This document shows positions 35,899 through 44,344 of a stretch of 63,552 bases of DNA, one piece after another. The stretch is from DASWIG01 sp965371445 (GTDB taxonomy: Bacteria > Acidobacteriota > Thermoanaerobaculia > Multivoradales > J023). The notes beneath the pieces are model-generated. The model saw nothing but the letters and a program-made list of their open reading frames with translations, searched no databases and was not told the DNA's origin. Both the position numbers and the translations under genes were made by a program. Position 1 is the stretch's first letter. Each line of letters opens with the position of its first letter. Location: positions 1 through 63,552 of the forward strand of contig CBDUYN010000038.1 in the NCBI GenBank assembly GCA_965371445.1. The letters run 5' to 3'.

Positions 35899-36468
35899 AT
35901 GGCTCCGACGGAAGACATCTCCCTCTTCCGGGAAGCCCGACAGGGCTCCCGAGAAGCGATCAGCGCTCTCTTCGAGCGCTATGGTGGGCGCCTTCACGCC
36001 TTGATCCGCGCCCGCCTGGGTCCCCATCTCAGGCGCCGTCTGGAGTCGCGAGACATCCTCCAGGCGACGATGCTCCGTGCCTTTCAAGGCCTCGGCCGAT
36101 TCGAGGGCTCTGGCAGTCGCTCCCTGATGGCCTGGTTGGGGACGATCGCCGTCGGCGAGATCCGCGACCAGACCAACTTCTACGGACGGCAGAAGCGCGA
36201 TGCGGCCCGCGACGCCACGCTGCACTCGCAGCTGGACCCGGTGGCGATGAAGGTGCACACGGAAGTGAGCCGTCTGCAGATTCAGGAAGACATGAAACGT
36301 ATGGAGCGGGCACTCGACGAGCTGAGCGAGACCTACCGCGAGATCATCCTTCTTCGCAGCTTCGAGGAGCTCAGCTTCCAGGAGATCGGGGAACGATTGG
36401 GCAAGAGTCCCGACGCCTGCCGCATGTTGTTCGCCCGTGCCAAGGCAGCCCTGGCACTGAAGATGTAG
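35899..36468 (+). CDS. ECF-type RNA polymerase sigma factor
   Basis: 189 aa. Region 2 (ALFERYGGRLHALIRARLG...DILQATMLRAFQGLGRFEG) and region 4 (LDELSETYREIILLRSFEELSFQEIGERLGKS) are complete; regions 1 and 3 are absent, as in ECF factors. No anti-sigma gene is adjacent. The Ser/Thr kinase 7 nt downstream is likely its partner, as in ECF groups controlled by phosphorylation. Confidence 0.85.
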   Translation: MAPTEDISLFREARQGSREAISALFERYGGRLHALIRARLGPHLRRRLESRDILQATMLRAFQGLGRFEGSGSRSLMAWLGTIAVGEIRDQTNFYGRQKRDAARDATLHSQLDPVAMKVHTEVSRLQIQEDMKRMERALDELSETYREIILLRSFEELSFQEIGERLGKSPDACRMLFARAKAALALKM

Positions 36469-36475
36469 GCACGCG

Positions 36476-39022
36476 ATGAGCGACACCGAAAATCCAGATC
36501 CCGAGGAGCTGTTCGCGCGCTGGGTCGAGCAGCAGGTGCTCCATGGCGAGGCCCCGGATCCCGAGGAGCTGTGCCGGGACCGCCCGGAGATGCTCGGGAC
36601 GCTTCTGGAGCACATCCGCAAATACGAGCGGCTGAACCGCGTTCTCGATCCTGCGGACGCACTGGAAAAGGGCACGAACCTGTTGCACTACAGGATCGTG
36701 GAGAAGCTCGGTGCGGGCGGCATGGGGGAGGTCTACCTCGCCGAGGACAAGAAGCTCGGCCGCCGGGTGGCTCTCAAGGTGCTGCCGCCCGAGATGGCGA
36801 CCGATCGGGAACGGCTGGAGCGCTTCCGCCGCGAAGCGCGGATCGTCGCCACCCTCAACCATCCCAACATCGTCACCATCTTCGCGGTCGAGGAAGCCGA
36901 GGGAATGCACTTCCTCACCATGGAGCTGGTGGAGGGAGAGACCCTCAATGGCCTGATTCATCCTGGAGGTCTCGAAAAGGAGCCGTTCTTGGAGGTCGCC
37001 GAGCAGCTGGTCGCGGCCCTCGTCGCGGCCCACAAGCAGGGAGTCGTCCACCGGGACCTGAAGCCTGCCAACATCATGATCGGCGCGGACGGCAGGACGA
37101 AGATCCTGGACTTCGGCCTTGCCCAGCTGCGACTCGAAGCGCCGTCGCAGGTCGACATGACGGCCTCGACCGAGCTGATGGCCACGCAGGAGGGCCGGGT
37201 GCTGGGGACGTTTGCCTACATGTCGCCGGAGCAGGCCCGGGGCGAGGAGCTGGACGCCCGCACCGACCTCTTTTCCCTGGGGGTGATTCTCTACGAGCTG
37301 GCCACGGGGCCGCGGCCCTTTCCGGGCGAGAGCCCGGCCGAGGTCATGGCCGGTCTCCTGGAGAGCGAGCCGACCCCGTCCTCAAAGATCAATTCCCGCG
37401 TTTCTCAGGAGCTGGAACGGATCATCCTGAAATGTCTGAAGAAGGAGCGGGACAGGCGCTACCAGTCGGCGCGGGAGCTGGGCGCGGATCTGGACGGTCT
37501 GAAGGGGCGGTCCTCGCGGCGCCGGATGGGCCTGGTGACCGTCCTCGCCGCATCGGTAGCCGCCTTGATCGTCGCCGTACAGATCGGCCGGAGTCCGCGA
37601 GTGGAGTCGGCCCCGACCGTGGAGAGACCGACTGCCGCTGCGCCGGAGACGGCTCCGACCTCTGTCGCCGTGCTCCCCTTCGCCGACGTGAGTCCGGAGA
37701 AGGATCAGGAGTACTTCACCGACGGTCTCACCGAGGAGCTCTTGAACGTCTTGGGCAGAGTCGAGGGTCTTCGCGTGGCGGCCCGCACTTCCTCCTTCTC
37801 CTTCAAGGGAAAAACGCCGGAGATCGCCGAGGTGGGAGCCAAGCTGAACGTCTCCACCATCCTCGAGGGCAGCGTCCGCAAGGCGGGCAACCGGGTGCGG
37901 ATCACCATCCAATTGGTCAATGTGGAGGACGGCTTTCACCTCTGGTCGCAGAACTACGACCGCCAGCTTGACGACATCTTCGCCGTGCAGGACGACATCG
38001 CCCGTTCGGTGGCGGAAGCGCTCAAGGGGGAGCTCGGCCTGGGCGGCGAAACGGCTCTGGCTTCGGGCGGTACCAACATCGAGGCTTATAACGCCTACCT
38101 CCAGGGCCGATACTTCTCGGCTCGGTTCACCGAAGAGAATCTGAAGCGGGCGCTCAGCTACTACGAGGAGGCCTTGACCCTCGATGCCAACTACGCACCA
38201 GCCTGGACAGGGACAGCCGACGCTTACTTTAAGCTGGCTGCTTCTCTCGGAGGCGTTCCTTATGACGAGGGCATCGCCATGGCGCGGCGGGCGGTGGAGC
38301 GGGCGCTCGAGCTGGATGAAGGCCTGGCCGAGGCCCACGCGGTCCTTGGAGCGATAAGGAGGGCCTACGACTGGGACTGGGCCGGTGCGGAGGCGTCTTT
38401 CAAGCGGGCCCTGGCGCTCGAACCGAACAACGCCGCGGTCCTCCTCGAGGCCTCGGCCCTGGCGTCCACGGTAGGGCACTTCGACGAGGCGCTCGCGCTG
38501 GGCCGCCGGGCGATCGAGCTCGATCCACTCAACCCCATGGCGTATCAGAGCCTGGTGGTGCCGGCCTTGTCCGCCGGCCTCCTGGACGAATCGACCGCCG
38601 CGCTCGAAAAGGCGCTGGTGCTCGCCCCGGAACGAGCGGTTGCTCACATGATGTTGGGACTGGTGTACCTCAGGCAATCCCGGCCCGAGGAAGCGCTCCG
38701 GGAAATGCAACGAGAAACGAATCTCGGTTTCCAACTGACAGGTCTGTCGATGGCGCATCACGCCCTGGGCCACGCGCAGGAGGCCGACACGACTCTCGAC
38801 GCACTCATCGAGGGTTTTGGGGACGCCGCGTCGGCATATCAGATCGCCGAGGTTTACGCTTATCGCGGCGAAGCCGACCTGGCCTTCGAGTGGCTGGAGC
38901 GGGCGTATCAGCAGCGCGACGCCGGGCTCGGCCGGTTGCTCAAGGGCGACCCGTTCCTCGTCAGCCTCGAGGACGACCCGCGCCACGCAGCCCTCCTCGA
39001 GAAGATGGGCTTGGCGGACTGA
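36476..39022 (+). CDS. Ser/Thr protein kinase with TolB-like domain and TPR repeats
   Basis: 848 aa. A short N-terminal segment precedes the kinase domain (about residues 70-340; GAGGMGEVYLAED loop, VALKVL lysine, HRDLKPANI, DFGLAQ). Then come a single membrane helix (about 355-375), a TolB/FlgO-like 'VAVLPFADVSPEKDQEYFTDGLTEELL' domain, and a TPR array to the end. Found with ECF sigma genes in Acidobacteriota and relatives, it is thought to sense signals outside the membrane. Confidence 0.85.
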   Translation: MSDTENPDPEELFARWVEQQVLHGEAPDPEELCRDRPEMLGTLLEHIRKYERLNRVLDPADALEKGTNLLHYRIVEKLGAGGMGEVYLAEDKKLGRRVALKVLPPEMATDRERLERFRREARIVATLNHPNIVTIFAVEEAEGMHFLTMELVEGETLNGLIHPGGLEKEPFLEVAEQLVAALVAAHKQGVVHRDLKPANIMIGADGRTKILDFGLAQLRLEAPSQVDMTASTELMATQEGRVLGTFAYMSPEQARGEELDARTDLFSLGVILYELATGPRPFPGESPAEVMAGLLESEPTPSSKINSRVSQELERIILKCLKKERDRRYQSARELGADLDGLKGRSSRRRMGLVTVLAASVAALIVAVQIGRSPRVESAPTVERPTAAAPETAPTSVAVLPFADVSPEKDQEYFTDGLTEELLNVLGRVEGLRVAARTSSFSFKGKTPEIAEVGAKLNVSTILEGSVRKAGNRVRITIQLVNVEDGFHLWSQNYDRQLDDIFAVQDDIARSVAEALKGELGLGGETALASGGTNIEAYNAYLQGRYFSARFTEENLKRALSYYEEALTLDANYAPAWTGTADAYFKLAASLGGVPYDEGIAMARRAVERALELDEGLAEAHAVLGAIRRAYDWDWAGAEASFKRALALEPNNAAVLLEASALASTVGHFDEALALGRRAIELDPLNPMAYQSLVVPALSAGLLDESTAALEKALVLAPERAVAHMMLGLVYLRQSRPEEALREMQRETNLGFQLTGLSMAHHALGHAQEADTTLDALIEGFGDAASAYQIAEVYAYRGEADLAFEWLERAYQQRDAGLGRLLKGDPFLVSLEDDPRHAALLEKMGLAD

Positions 39023-39235
39023 GAGAAGAGGACCACGACCAGCGCCACCGCGTTCATGAGGATGTGGCCGGAGACGATGACGTAAAGCCAGTCGAGTGCG
39101 GGGTTGCGGGGCATTTGACGCAAGTCTAGAGACCTTTCCTTTGATTCCTCAGCGCCATGATCACCGCCGGCAGGATGATCACGATCAGCCCCCCCGACAT
39201 TAGGGCGCCCCTCACGTCCGCCAGGAGCGAAGATC
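39023..39235 (-). other. Possible remnants of small membrane proteins
   Basis: On the minus strand a short frame begins 'MSGGLIVIILPAVIMALRNQ' (stop near 39129). Another begins 'MPRNPALDWLYVIVSGHILM' (39115) and runs into the end of the kinase gene. Both have good membrane-helix composition but look truncated, so they may be remains of a respiratory membrane gene. The rest of 39236-39280 shows nothing I can assign. Confidence 0.3.
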
Positions 39236-39280
39236 AGCGTCTCGGGGCAGGAGGACACGCTCCGGGCCGTTGGGGCCATA

Positions 39281-39320
39281 TATGACGGGCGTCATACGCC
39301 CCCGGGTCGTGTGGTAGATA
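39281..39320 (+). promoter_or_regulatory. FNR/CRP-like palindrome upstream of the SnoaL-like gene
   Basis: TATGACGGGCGTCATA (39281-39296), followed after 18 nt by TAGATA (or after 20 nt by GATAAG) as candidate -10. The layout is the same as the other sites, though the spacing is less exact. The gene starts about 165 nt downstream. Confidence 0.5.
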
Positions 39321-39486
39321 AGGTAGCAGCGCTCAAAAGCGGGAAATCGACCACTCGACAAGGAGGCCCGGACACGCCGATCTCGACGCTGCGCCGAGAG
39401 CCTCGAGAAGCCATGACTGGTACCGCGGCGACCGGCGCGATGGCGGACGACTCCCTTTTCTCTGTGCCGCGTAGGAGGTCCTCACC

Positions 39487-40017
39487 ATGACGAGCCCGAT
39501 CAGAAATCACGTCCGGACGATCCTCTGGGTCACCGTCGTCACACTGCTGACGCCGACCTTGCTGGCCGCCGCATCGGCCGAGGAGAACAAGGAGGTCGTC
39601 CTCAAATACCTCCAGGCCCTAGCCGACTGGAAGACCGACGGCTACGAGCAGTTCTTCACCGCGGACACGGTGGGGCACGACCAGCACGGCAACCTCAAGA
39701 AGAACCCCGGCGCCTCGGGGGCGAGCAAGGCCGTAGCCTTCTGGGAGGAGACCTTCGACGGTTTCGAGTTCACCGTTCACGACTCGATCGCGTCGGGGGA
39801 CAAGGTGGCGGTGCGTGTCGGCGGCTCCGGGAACCACAAACAGTCGGGCAAGAAGATCTCGTCCGTAGGCATGTTCTTCTACCGCCTGGAAGGCGGCAAG
39901 ATCGCCGAGTCCTGGATGTCCTTTGACGAGCTCGGCCTCATGACGTCGCTCGGCTTCACCCTGACCCCGCCGGCCCCGCCCGCGGCTGAGGAAGGCGAGA
40001 AAGAAGGCGACGGGTAG
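39487..40017 (+). CDS. Secreted SnoaL-like/ester-cyclase-fold protein
   Basis: 176 aa. A signal peptide (to LAAASA) is followed by the NTF2-like pattern 'KYLQALADWKTDGYEQFFTADTVGHDQHG ... KAVAFWEETFDGFEFTVHDSIASGDKVAVR' and 'MFFYRLEGGKIAESW'. It ends in a Pro/Glu-rich tail. The substrate is unknown. Its promoter carries the respiratory palindrome, suggesting co-expression with the cytochrome operons. Confidence 0.75.
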   Translation: MTSPIRNHVRTILWVTVVTLLTPTLLAAASAEENKEVVLKYLQALADWKTDGYEQFFTADTVGHDQHGNLKKNPGASGASKAVAFWEETFDGFEFTVHDSIASGDKVAVRVGGSGNHKQSGKKISSVGMFFYRLEGGKIAESWMSFDELGLMTSLGFTLTPPAPPAAEEGEKEGDG

Positions 40018-40120
40018 CAGGGACGAGATCCGGGTGCTGTCGGTTCTGCGCCCCTGACTCGTTCCGGCCCTTGTAGGCTAGCGAACCAACAGCTTCGAAA
40101 AGGCACAGCGAGCATAGTGT

Positions 40121-40669
40121 CGCTATGGACCAGAACTAAGATCTGAACCCTGAAGGGTGGACCCTAGTGGAGCGGGTGGCCTTCCGTGCCACGGAGTCGC
40201 CCTCAGCGTCCGCCGTCTCCGTCTCCCTCCCGTCCGTCCCTTGACAGCATCCGCTGTCTTGACAACAATCTCTGTCAAGGTGGACACCCAGAGCCCCCAG
40301 AACCTCGAAGAGGGCATCAAGCTCCCGCTCGTCGAGATCATCCGCGACCCCAACACGGCTGCGGTACTCCTGAAACCTCCTCGCCCCGCCGTCCTTGCCG
40401 CGCTGCGGACACCCGCTTCGGCGAGCGGCCTTGCGCGCCGTCTTCAACAGCCCCGCCAACACCTCGGACACCACCTGCGCAACCTGGAGAAGGTCGGGCT
40501 GGTGCGGCTGGCCGCGGAGCGTCGTCATGCCGGTCTCACGGAGCGCATCTTTCAGGCGACGGCGCGAAGCTACCTGCTCAGCCCCACCCTGTTGGGCGAT
40601 CTCGGTGCTCTCGCGCCAGAGGACGTCCTGCGTGTCGGCGGCTACGGCTGGCCGCCGCTCGCAGCCGTC
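40121..40669. repeat. Long direct repeat, copy 2 (about 549 bp)
   Basis: It matches 19509-20053, nearly identically between about 40240 and 40615. It ends abruptly at 40669, where the sequence switches to a minus-strand antitoxin gene, so the repeat boundary marks a recombination point. Confidence 0.85.
40280..40669 (+). pseudogene. Truncated second copy of the ArsR-like regulator
   Basis: From GTG 40280 the HTH half is identical to the first copy, but the match ends at 'GWPPLAAV'. The frame then runs on into the antisense of the antitoxin gene, adding unrelated residues. The DNA-binding part is complete, so a truncated product could still bind the shared operators. The palindromes upstream are retained. 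Confidence 0.65.
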
Positions 40670-40672
40670 AGA

Positions 40673-40987
40673 TCATGCGGCACGGACCTTTTTTGCCAGG
40701 CTCCGGAGGAACTCGGCATCTTCGAGCAGGACCGTCTTGACGGCCTTGACGTCGACAGCCCGAGAGGGCTCTTCCAGATCGAGCGCTCGGCGGAGCGTCT
40801 GGTTGATCTGGGTTTGGTAGGGCAGCCCGCCCGGCTTGGCCGCTTCTGTTTTGAAGTGGTCGATCAGATCCTGGTCGAGAGCGATCGTGATGCGCACCTT
40901 GGCTGGCCGCTCACCCGCGGGGTCGAGTCCGGGCAGCACTCCGCGACGCTTCACCTTGAGCTTCGTCAGGTCATACTCCTCTCTCAT
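40673..40987 (-). CDS. brnA: BrnA-like antitoxin
   Basis: 104 aa. 'KVRITIALDQDLIDHFKTEAAKPGGLPYQTQINQTLRRAL' is the ribbon-helix-helix region of BrnA/COG3514 antitoxins. It overlaps the toxin frame at 40971 by 17 bp. The stop is 4 bp from the end of the ArsR repeat. Confidence 0.78.
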   Translation of the reverse strand: MREEYDLTKLKVKRRGVLPGLDPAGERPAKVRITIALDQDLIDHFKTEAAKPGGLPYQTQINQTLRRALDLEEPSRAVDVKAVKTVLLEDAEFLRSLAKKVRAA

Positions 40988-41246
40988 AGTCCGTCGCCTC
41001 CTTCCGCTTTGCCTGTCGCGCTGAAATAAGCCGTACCGCCTTCCCGCGCAACGTGTAGACCACCATGAGCAGCCGGCCCCGGTGGGAATGCCCGATCAGG
41101 ATCTCGCGATCCTCGTCGTCGCTGTGGTCCGGATCGTAGAACGCCACCTGGTGGGGATCCCAGAAGCAGCTTGCTGCTTCCATGAAGCTCACACCGTGCT
41201 ACCGCTCATTCTCGACGGCCTTGGCAGCATCCCACTCGAACTCCAT
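40971..41246 (-). pseudogene. brnT: BrnT toxin gene with in-frame TAG at codon 16
   Basis: From ATG 41246: MEFEWDAAKAVENER-stop-HGVSFMEAASCFWD, then a normal BrnT to position 40971. The stop stands where BrnT proteins usually have Lys (AAG to TAG would do it). A shorter product from an internal start would lack the first strand. An inverted repeat (GATGCA, 9 nt, TGCATC) just upstream, about 41252-41272, could be the BrnA operator. The antitoxin is intact. Confidence 0.75.
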
Positions 41247-41339
41247 AAGGGGATGCATATCACGTGTGCATCTCATATGCAATACGGAAGAGCGCTGTCG
41301 AGAAGACCCCGAATGATCTGCCGCGCCTGAGCGCGAGCG

Positions 41340-41476
41340 TATCCAGGCAGGGGCCCTGAGCTCCTTCCTGCCGGTCGGGCCGATCTCAATCCGGTAGCTC
41401 ATCTTCGGCCTCGACGCGGGCGAGCTCGGCTTCGAACGCTTCCCAGCTCATCCAGGCTTCCGGCCGATCGCCGTAC
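41340..41476 (-). pseudogene. Remnant of a RelE-type toxin-antitoxin pair
   Basis: The minus strand encodes an antitoxin-like tail (GDRPEAWMSWEAFEAELARV...), ending at 41386. Overlapping it is a start, 'MSYRIEIGPTGRKELRA' (ATG 41402), typical of RelE/ParE toxins, which loses similarity after about 20 residues. Only the junction of the old pair survives. Confidence 0.45.
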
Positions 41477-41481
41477 TGCCG

Positions 41482-41720
41482 CAACTCCCGGCGTGCAGGG
41501 GGATCACCACCCGTTGCCAGCGGTCCGGCAGGGGATTCGCGAGGTAGTCGCTCAGCTTCGGCTGAAGCCCCCCGGGCGGGTAGAACGGGTCGCACCCGTC
41601 GTCGCAGTCGGAGATGGGGCTCGTCGTGAAGATCTGGAAGTCCTGCGTGGCCCGCGATCCCTTTGACGCCACGATGGCTGACCCCGAGACGGTCAGGGGT
41701 TTCTTGCCCCCCTCCATGTG
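41482..41720 (-). other. Unassigned open fragment
   Basis: The minus strand can be read as 'KKPLTVSGSAIVASKGSRAT', then 'QPKLSDYLANPLPDRWQRVV'. The composition is protein-like and faintly resembles jelly-roll carbohydrate-binding domains, but it has no clear start, no ribosome site and abrupt ends. It may be a gene fragment carried in by recombination. Confidence 0.25.
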
Positions 41721-41759
41721 ACCGTCGTCATATAGGGGCCGTTCACGAGTTGCTAGCGT
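41717..41759 (+). promoter_or_regulatory. Promoter of the second bd-like module with FNR/CRP-like palindrome
   Basis: TGTGACCGTCGTCATA (41717-41732), a 21-nt spacer and extended -10 TGCTAGCGT (41752-41759). The spacer and -10 region resemble those at 23683-23709 (GGGGCC...GTTGCTA), pointing to common origin. The leader runs about 135 nt and contains a relic of an upstream gene. Confidence 0.6.
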
Positions 41760-41826
41760 CAGCCCTGGCAATTCGCCGGAGATCTGTTTCATGGGGGCAC
41801 CCGACCCCAAGCCGCCTTTCCAGCGG

Positions 41827-41885
41827 CCCAAGGCGCTCCTGGAACTGCTCCTTTTGTGGAAGTCGGGCGCCCTCGGCGCTGGAAG
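41827..41885 (+). pseudogene. Relic of the membrane anchor of a dihaem/EB_dh protein
   Basis: The codons 'ALLELLLLWKSGALGAG' match the C-terminal anchor 'ALLELYLLWKSGTLGAG' of the 16823 protein. Only the tail is left, directly before the bd-like gene. It shows that a fusion-cytochrome gene once stood upstream of this module. Confidence 0.7.
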
Positions 41886-41896
41886 GACGGACGACG

Positions 41897-44344
41897 GTGA
41901 GCTACCGCGACCTCTTTGGGCTCGATCCGCGCCTCGTGGTGTGGATCGTCGCCGAGCTGCACCTGATGTTCGGCGCCTTCGTACTGGGGGTGCCGATCTT
42001 CGCGGTGATCATCGAGATCGTCGGCATGCGCTCGGGCGACAAGCGCTTCGACCGCCTGGCCCACGAGTTCACCCGGCTGCTCTCCGCGGCGTTCGCGACC
42101 ACCGCGGCGCTCGGCGGCACCCTGGCCTTCCTCCTCGTGGGCCTCTATCCCGACTTCATGCGGGTTCTCGGGGACAGCGTCCATTCCTCCTTCTACGTCT
42201 ATGCCGCCCTCTTTTTCGGCGAGGCCTTCACCCTCTACCTCTACTACTACGCCTGGCACCGAATGGAGGACCGGCGTTCGCGCTCGCCCGGACTGCGCAA
42301 GGGCTTGTGGGCGGCGGCGGCGGTCCTCGCCGTGGTCGCGGTTTTTTTCATCTTCTCGGGCGGCGAGGAGGAGAAGCACCTGCGTCGCCACGGCCACAGC
42401 GTGGCCGACCAGGCCCGCCTCCTGGGCCAGGGCCTCACGCCCCACCTGGAAGGGGCCGTCGCCGCCCGTGCGGTGGGTGAGCGCACCGACGAGGACGCTC
42501 TCGCCGCGGCCGTCGAGGCCACGGCGCAGGCCGCGGTTGGAGCCGGCGACGCAGAGGCGGGCGAGACCCTCGACGAGGCGGCGGAGCTGGTGCGCACCGC
42601 CACGGCGGCATGGCTCCGGGAGGATCCGGCTCTCGCCGACACCTACGGGCGCCGTCTCGACGAGGCGGCGGAGAACGTGCGGCTCGAGCTCGCGAACCAG
42701 GCCTCGGATCACTCGCTCGCCCGCTGGATCAAGGTGGCCTGGCTGGGGCTGGCTCTTGCCGTCGTCCTTGGTGTCGGGAGCTATCTTTCGAGCCTCAAGG
42801 GCCTGCACCTCTACCTGGGGCTTCTCCTGAACCTCTTCGGCACCGCCCTCATGCTGGTGGCCAACTCCTGGGCCACCTACATGATGGCCCCCACGGGGAT
42901 CAACGCGGCGACGCTGGAGTTCGGCGGCACTACCTGGGACGCGGTCAACAATCCCCTGTGGAACCCGCTCAACATCCACCGGCTCCTCGCCAACGTCGTC
43001 TTCGGCGGCTTCGTGGCCGCCGCCTACGCCGCGGTGAGGTTCCTGGGCAGCACGACGTCCGAAGAGCGCGCCCACTACGACTGGATGGGCTACGTCGGCA
43101 ACTTCGTCGGCATGGCCGCCATGGTGACCCTGCCCTTCGCCGGCTACTACCTGGGCCGTGAGATCTACTCCTTCAGCCCGGTGATGGGCAACAACATGAT
43201 GGGCGGCGCTTTTTCCTGGACGTTCATCATGCAGGCGGTCCTGATCGGCATGCTCTTCATCGGCGCCAACTACTACCTATGGGTCGGCATGCAGCGCATC
43301 GAAGGCGCGGAGCGCTACCGCAAGCTCATTCCCGTCAACACGGTGATCCTCTTCGTCAGCTTCGCCATCTGGCTGATTCCGCACAACCTGCCGCTGACCG
43401 GTAGCGAACGGGCGCTTCTCGGAGGAGCACAGTACCATCCGGTGCTGAAGTACTTCGGGCTCATGCCGGCAAAGAACGCCGTCGTCAACCTCATCATCCT
43501 CTCGACGTTCTTTTCTTTCCTGATGTACCGCCGGGCGAACAAGGGCGACGTCGTGCCCTTCCGCAATCACGGCCTCGCCGGCAAGGTGATCGTGGCGGCG
43601 GCGGGGGCGGCCTCGATCGCCCTTCTCCTGTGGTACGCCGGGGTGACCCGCGGGATCGACCCGGCGGAGATTTCCGTGCCGGTGGAGAAGCTCTGGGTCT
43701 TTAACTGGGCGGCGTGGGCCCTCGTCCTCGAGGCCGTGACGGTGCCGGTGGTGGTGATCCTGACCTTCCGCAATCGCGGGGTTCTGGCTCAGTTCCTCTA
43801 CTTCGGATCCACGGCCGTCCTGGTCGCGGGCTTTTTCGGAGTGTGGGGCTTCGTCACGATGGTGGAGGCCAACCCGTTCCTGCGCAACGTTGCGGTCTGT
43901 CAGGTGCTCATGGTGCTGACGTGTCTCGTCCTCAACACGGTGATCGACATCGTGATTTTCCGCGACGCCCCGGAGGTGGGCAGCATCCGCTGGGGGACGA
44001 TTCCGTCGCGCTCCCAGTACGCCCTGGTCCTCACCTGCGTCTCGGTGGTGCTGCTCATGGGGCTCATGGGTTTCATTCGCTCGGGCCTGCGGGAAGACTG
44101 GCATATCTACGGGGTGCTGCGCGACACGTCGGCCAGCGCCTACACGCCGACGCTGGCGACCATGGCCTGGGTGGTGGCGCTGATCACGGTGATTTTCTTC
44201 GCTCTGGTCACCTTCGTCTTCTACCTCGCCGGTCTGGGCGACAAGAAGGCTGGCGAGCAAGCCCCCCTGCCGGAGCCCGAAGCCGTGTCTCCCCCCCTTG
44301 CTCCCCCCCAGGGGACAGTGGCCGGCGGGGGAGGGGTCGACTGA
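41897..44344 (+). CDS. Cytochrome bd-like oxidase subunit, second copy, with large insert
   Basis: 815 aa from GTG 41897 (GGAAGGA upstream); the longer frame from 41663 reads through promoter and relic and is rejected. It is homologous to the 12726 protein: H22 (AELHLMF), E109 (GEAFTLYLYYYAWHR), VANSW and H361 (NIHRLLANVVFGG). It has no signal peptide. It carries about 160 extra residues (roughly 126-290): a helix, an Ala/Glu-rich soluble stretch and another helix. GRQPW is absent and there is no cydB. The end overlaps the next gene by 1 bp and contains the repeat at 44285. Confidence 0.78.
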   Translation: MSYRDLFGLDPRLVVWIVAELHLMFGAFVLGVPIFAVIIEIVGMRSGDKRFDRLAHEFTRLLSAAFATTAALGGTLAFLLVGLYPDFMRVLGDSVHSSFYVYAALFFGEAFTLYLYYYAWHRMEDRRSRSPGLRKGLWAAAAVLAVVAVFFIFSGGEEEKHLRRHGHSVADQARLLGQGLTPHLEGAVAARAVGERTDEDALAAAVEATAQAAVGAGDAEAGETLDEAAELVRTATAAWLREDPALADTYGRRLDEAAENVRLELANQASDHSLARWIKVAWLGLALAVVLGVGSYLSSLKGLHLYLGLLLNLFGTALMLVANSWATYMMAPTGINAATLEFGGTTWDAVNNPLWNPLNIHRLLANVVFGGFVAAAYAAVRFLGSTTSEERAHYDWMGYVGNFVGMAAMVTLPFAGYYLGREIYSFSPVMGNNMMGGAFSWTFIMQAVLIGMLFIGANYYLWVGMQRIEGAERYRKLIPVNTVILFVSFAIWLIPHNLPLTGSERALLGGAQYHPVLKYFGLMPAKNAVVNLIILSTFFSFLMYRRANKGDVVPFRNHGLAGKVIVAAAGAASIALLLWYAGVTRGIDPAEISVPVEKLWVFNWAAWALVLEAVTVPVVVILTFRNRGVLAQFLYFGSTAVLVAGFFGVWGFVTMVEANPFLRNVAVCQVLMVLTCLVLNTVIDIVIFRDAPEVGSIRWGTIPSRSQYALVLTCVSVVLLMGLMGFIRSGLREDWHIYGVLRDTSASAYTPTLATMAWVVALITVIFFALVTFVFYLAGLGDKKAGEQAPLPEPEAVSPPLAPPQGTVAGGGGVD
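44285..44321. repeat. 37-bp GC-rich palindromic repeat at the 3' end of the bd-like gene
   Basis: GTGTCTCCCCCCCTTG...AGGGGACAGTGG, about 33 of 37 bases like the copy at 16764-16800. It is read in frame as VSPPLAPPQGTVA in the cytoplasmic or periplasmic tail, seven codons before the stop. Confidence 0.75.

Noticed and set aside
38908..39279. 123-residue minus-strand protein
   Set aside because: About one third is antisense to the kinase gene and the rest lacks a consistent start. Only short membrane-like fragments inside it look protein-like, so it is listed as a possible remnant.
41663..41896. N-terminal extension of the second bd-like protein from 41663
   Set aside because: The extension covers the promoter palindrome, the -10 and a relic of another gene. 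GTG 41897 has a ribosome site and matches the start of the conserved protein.
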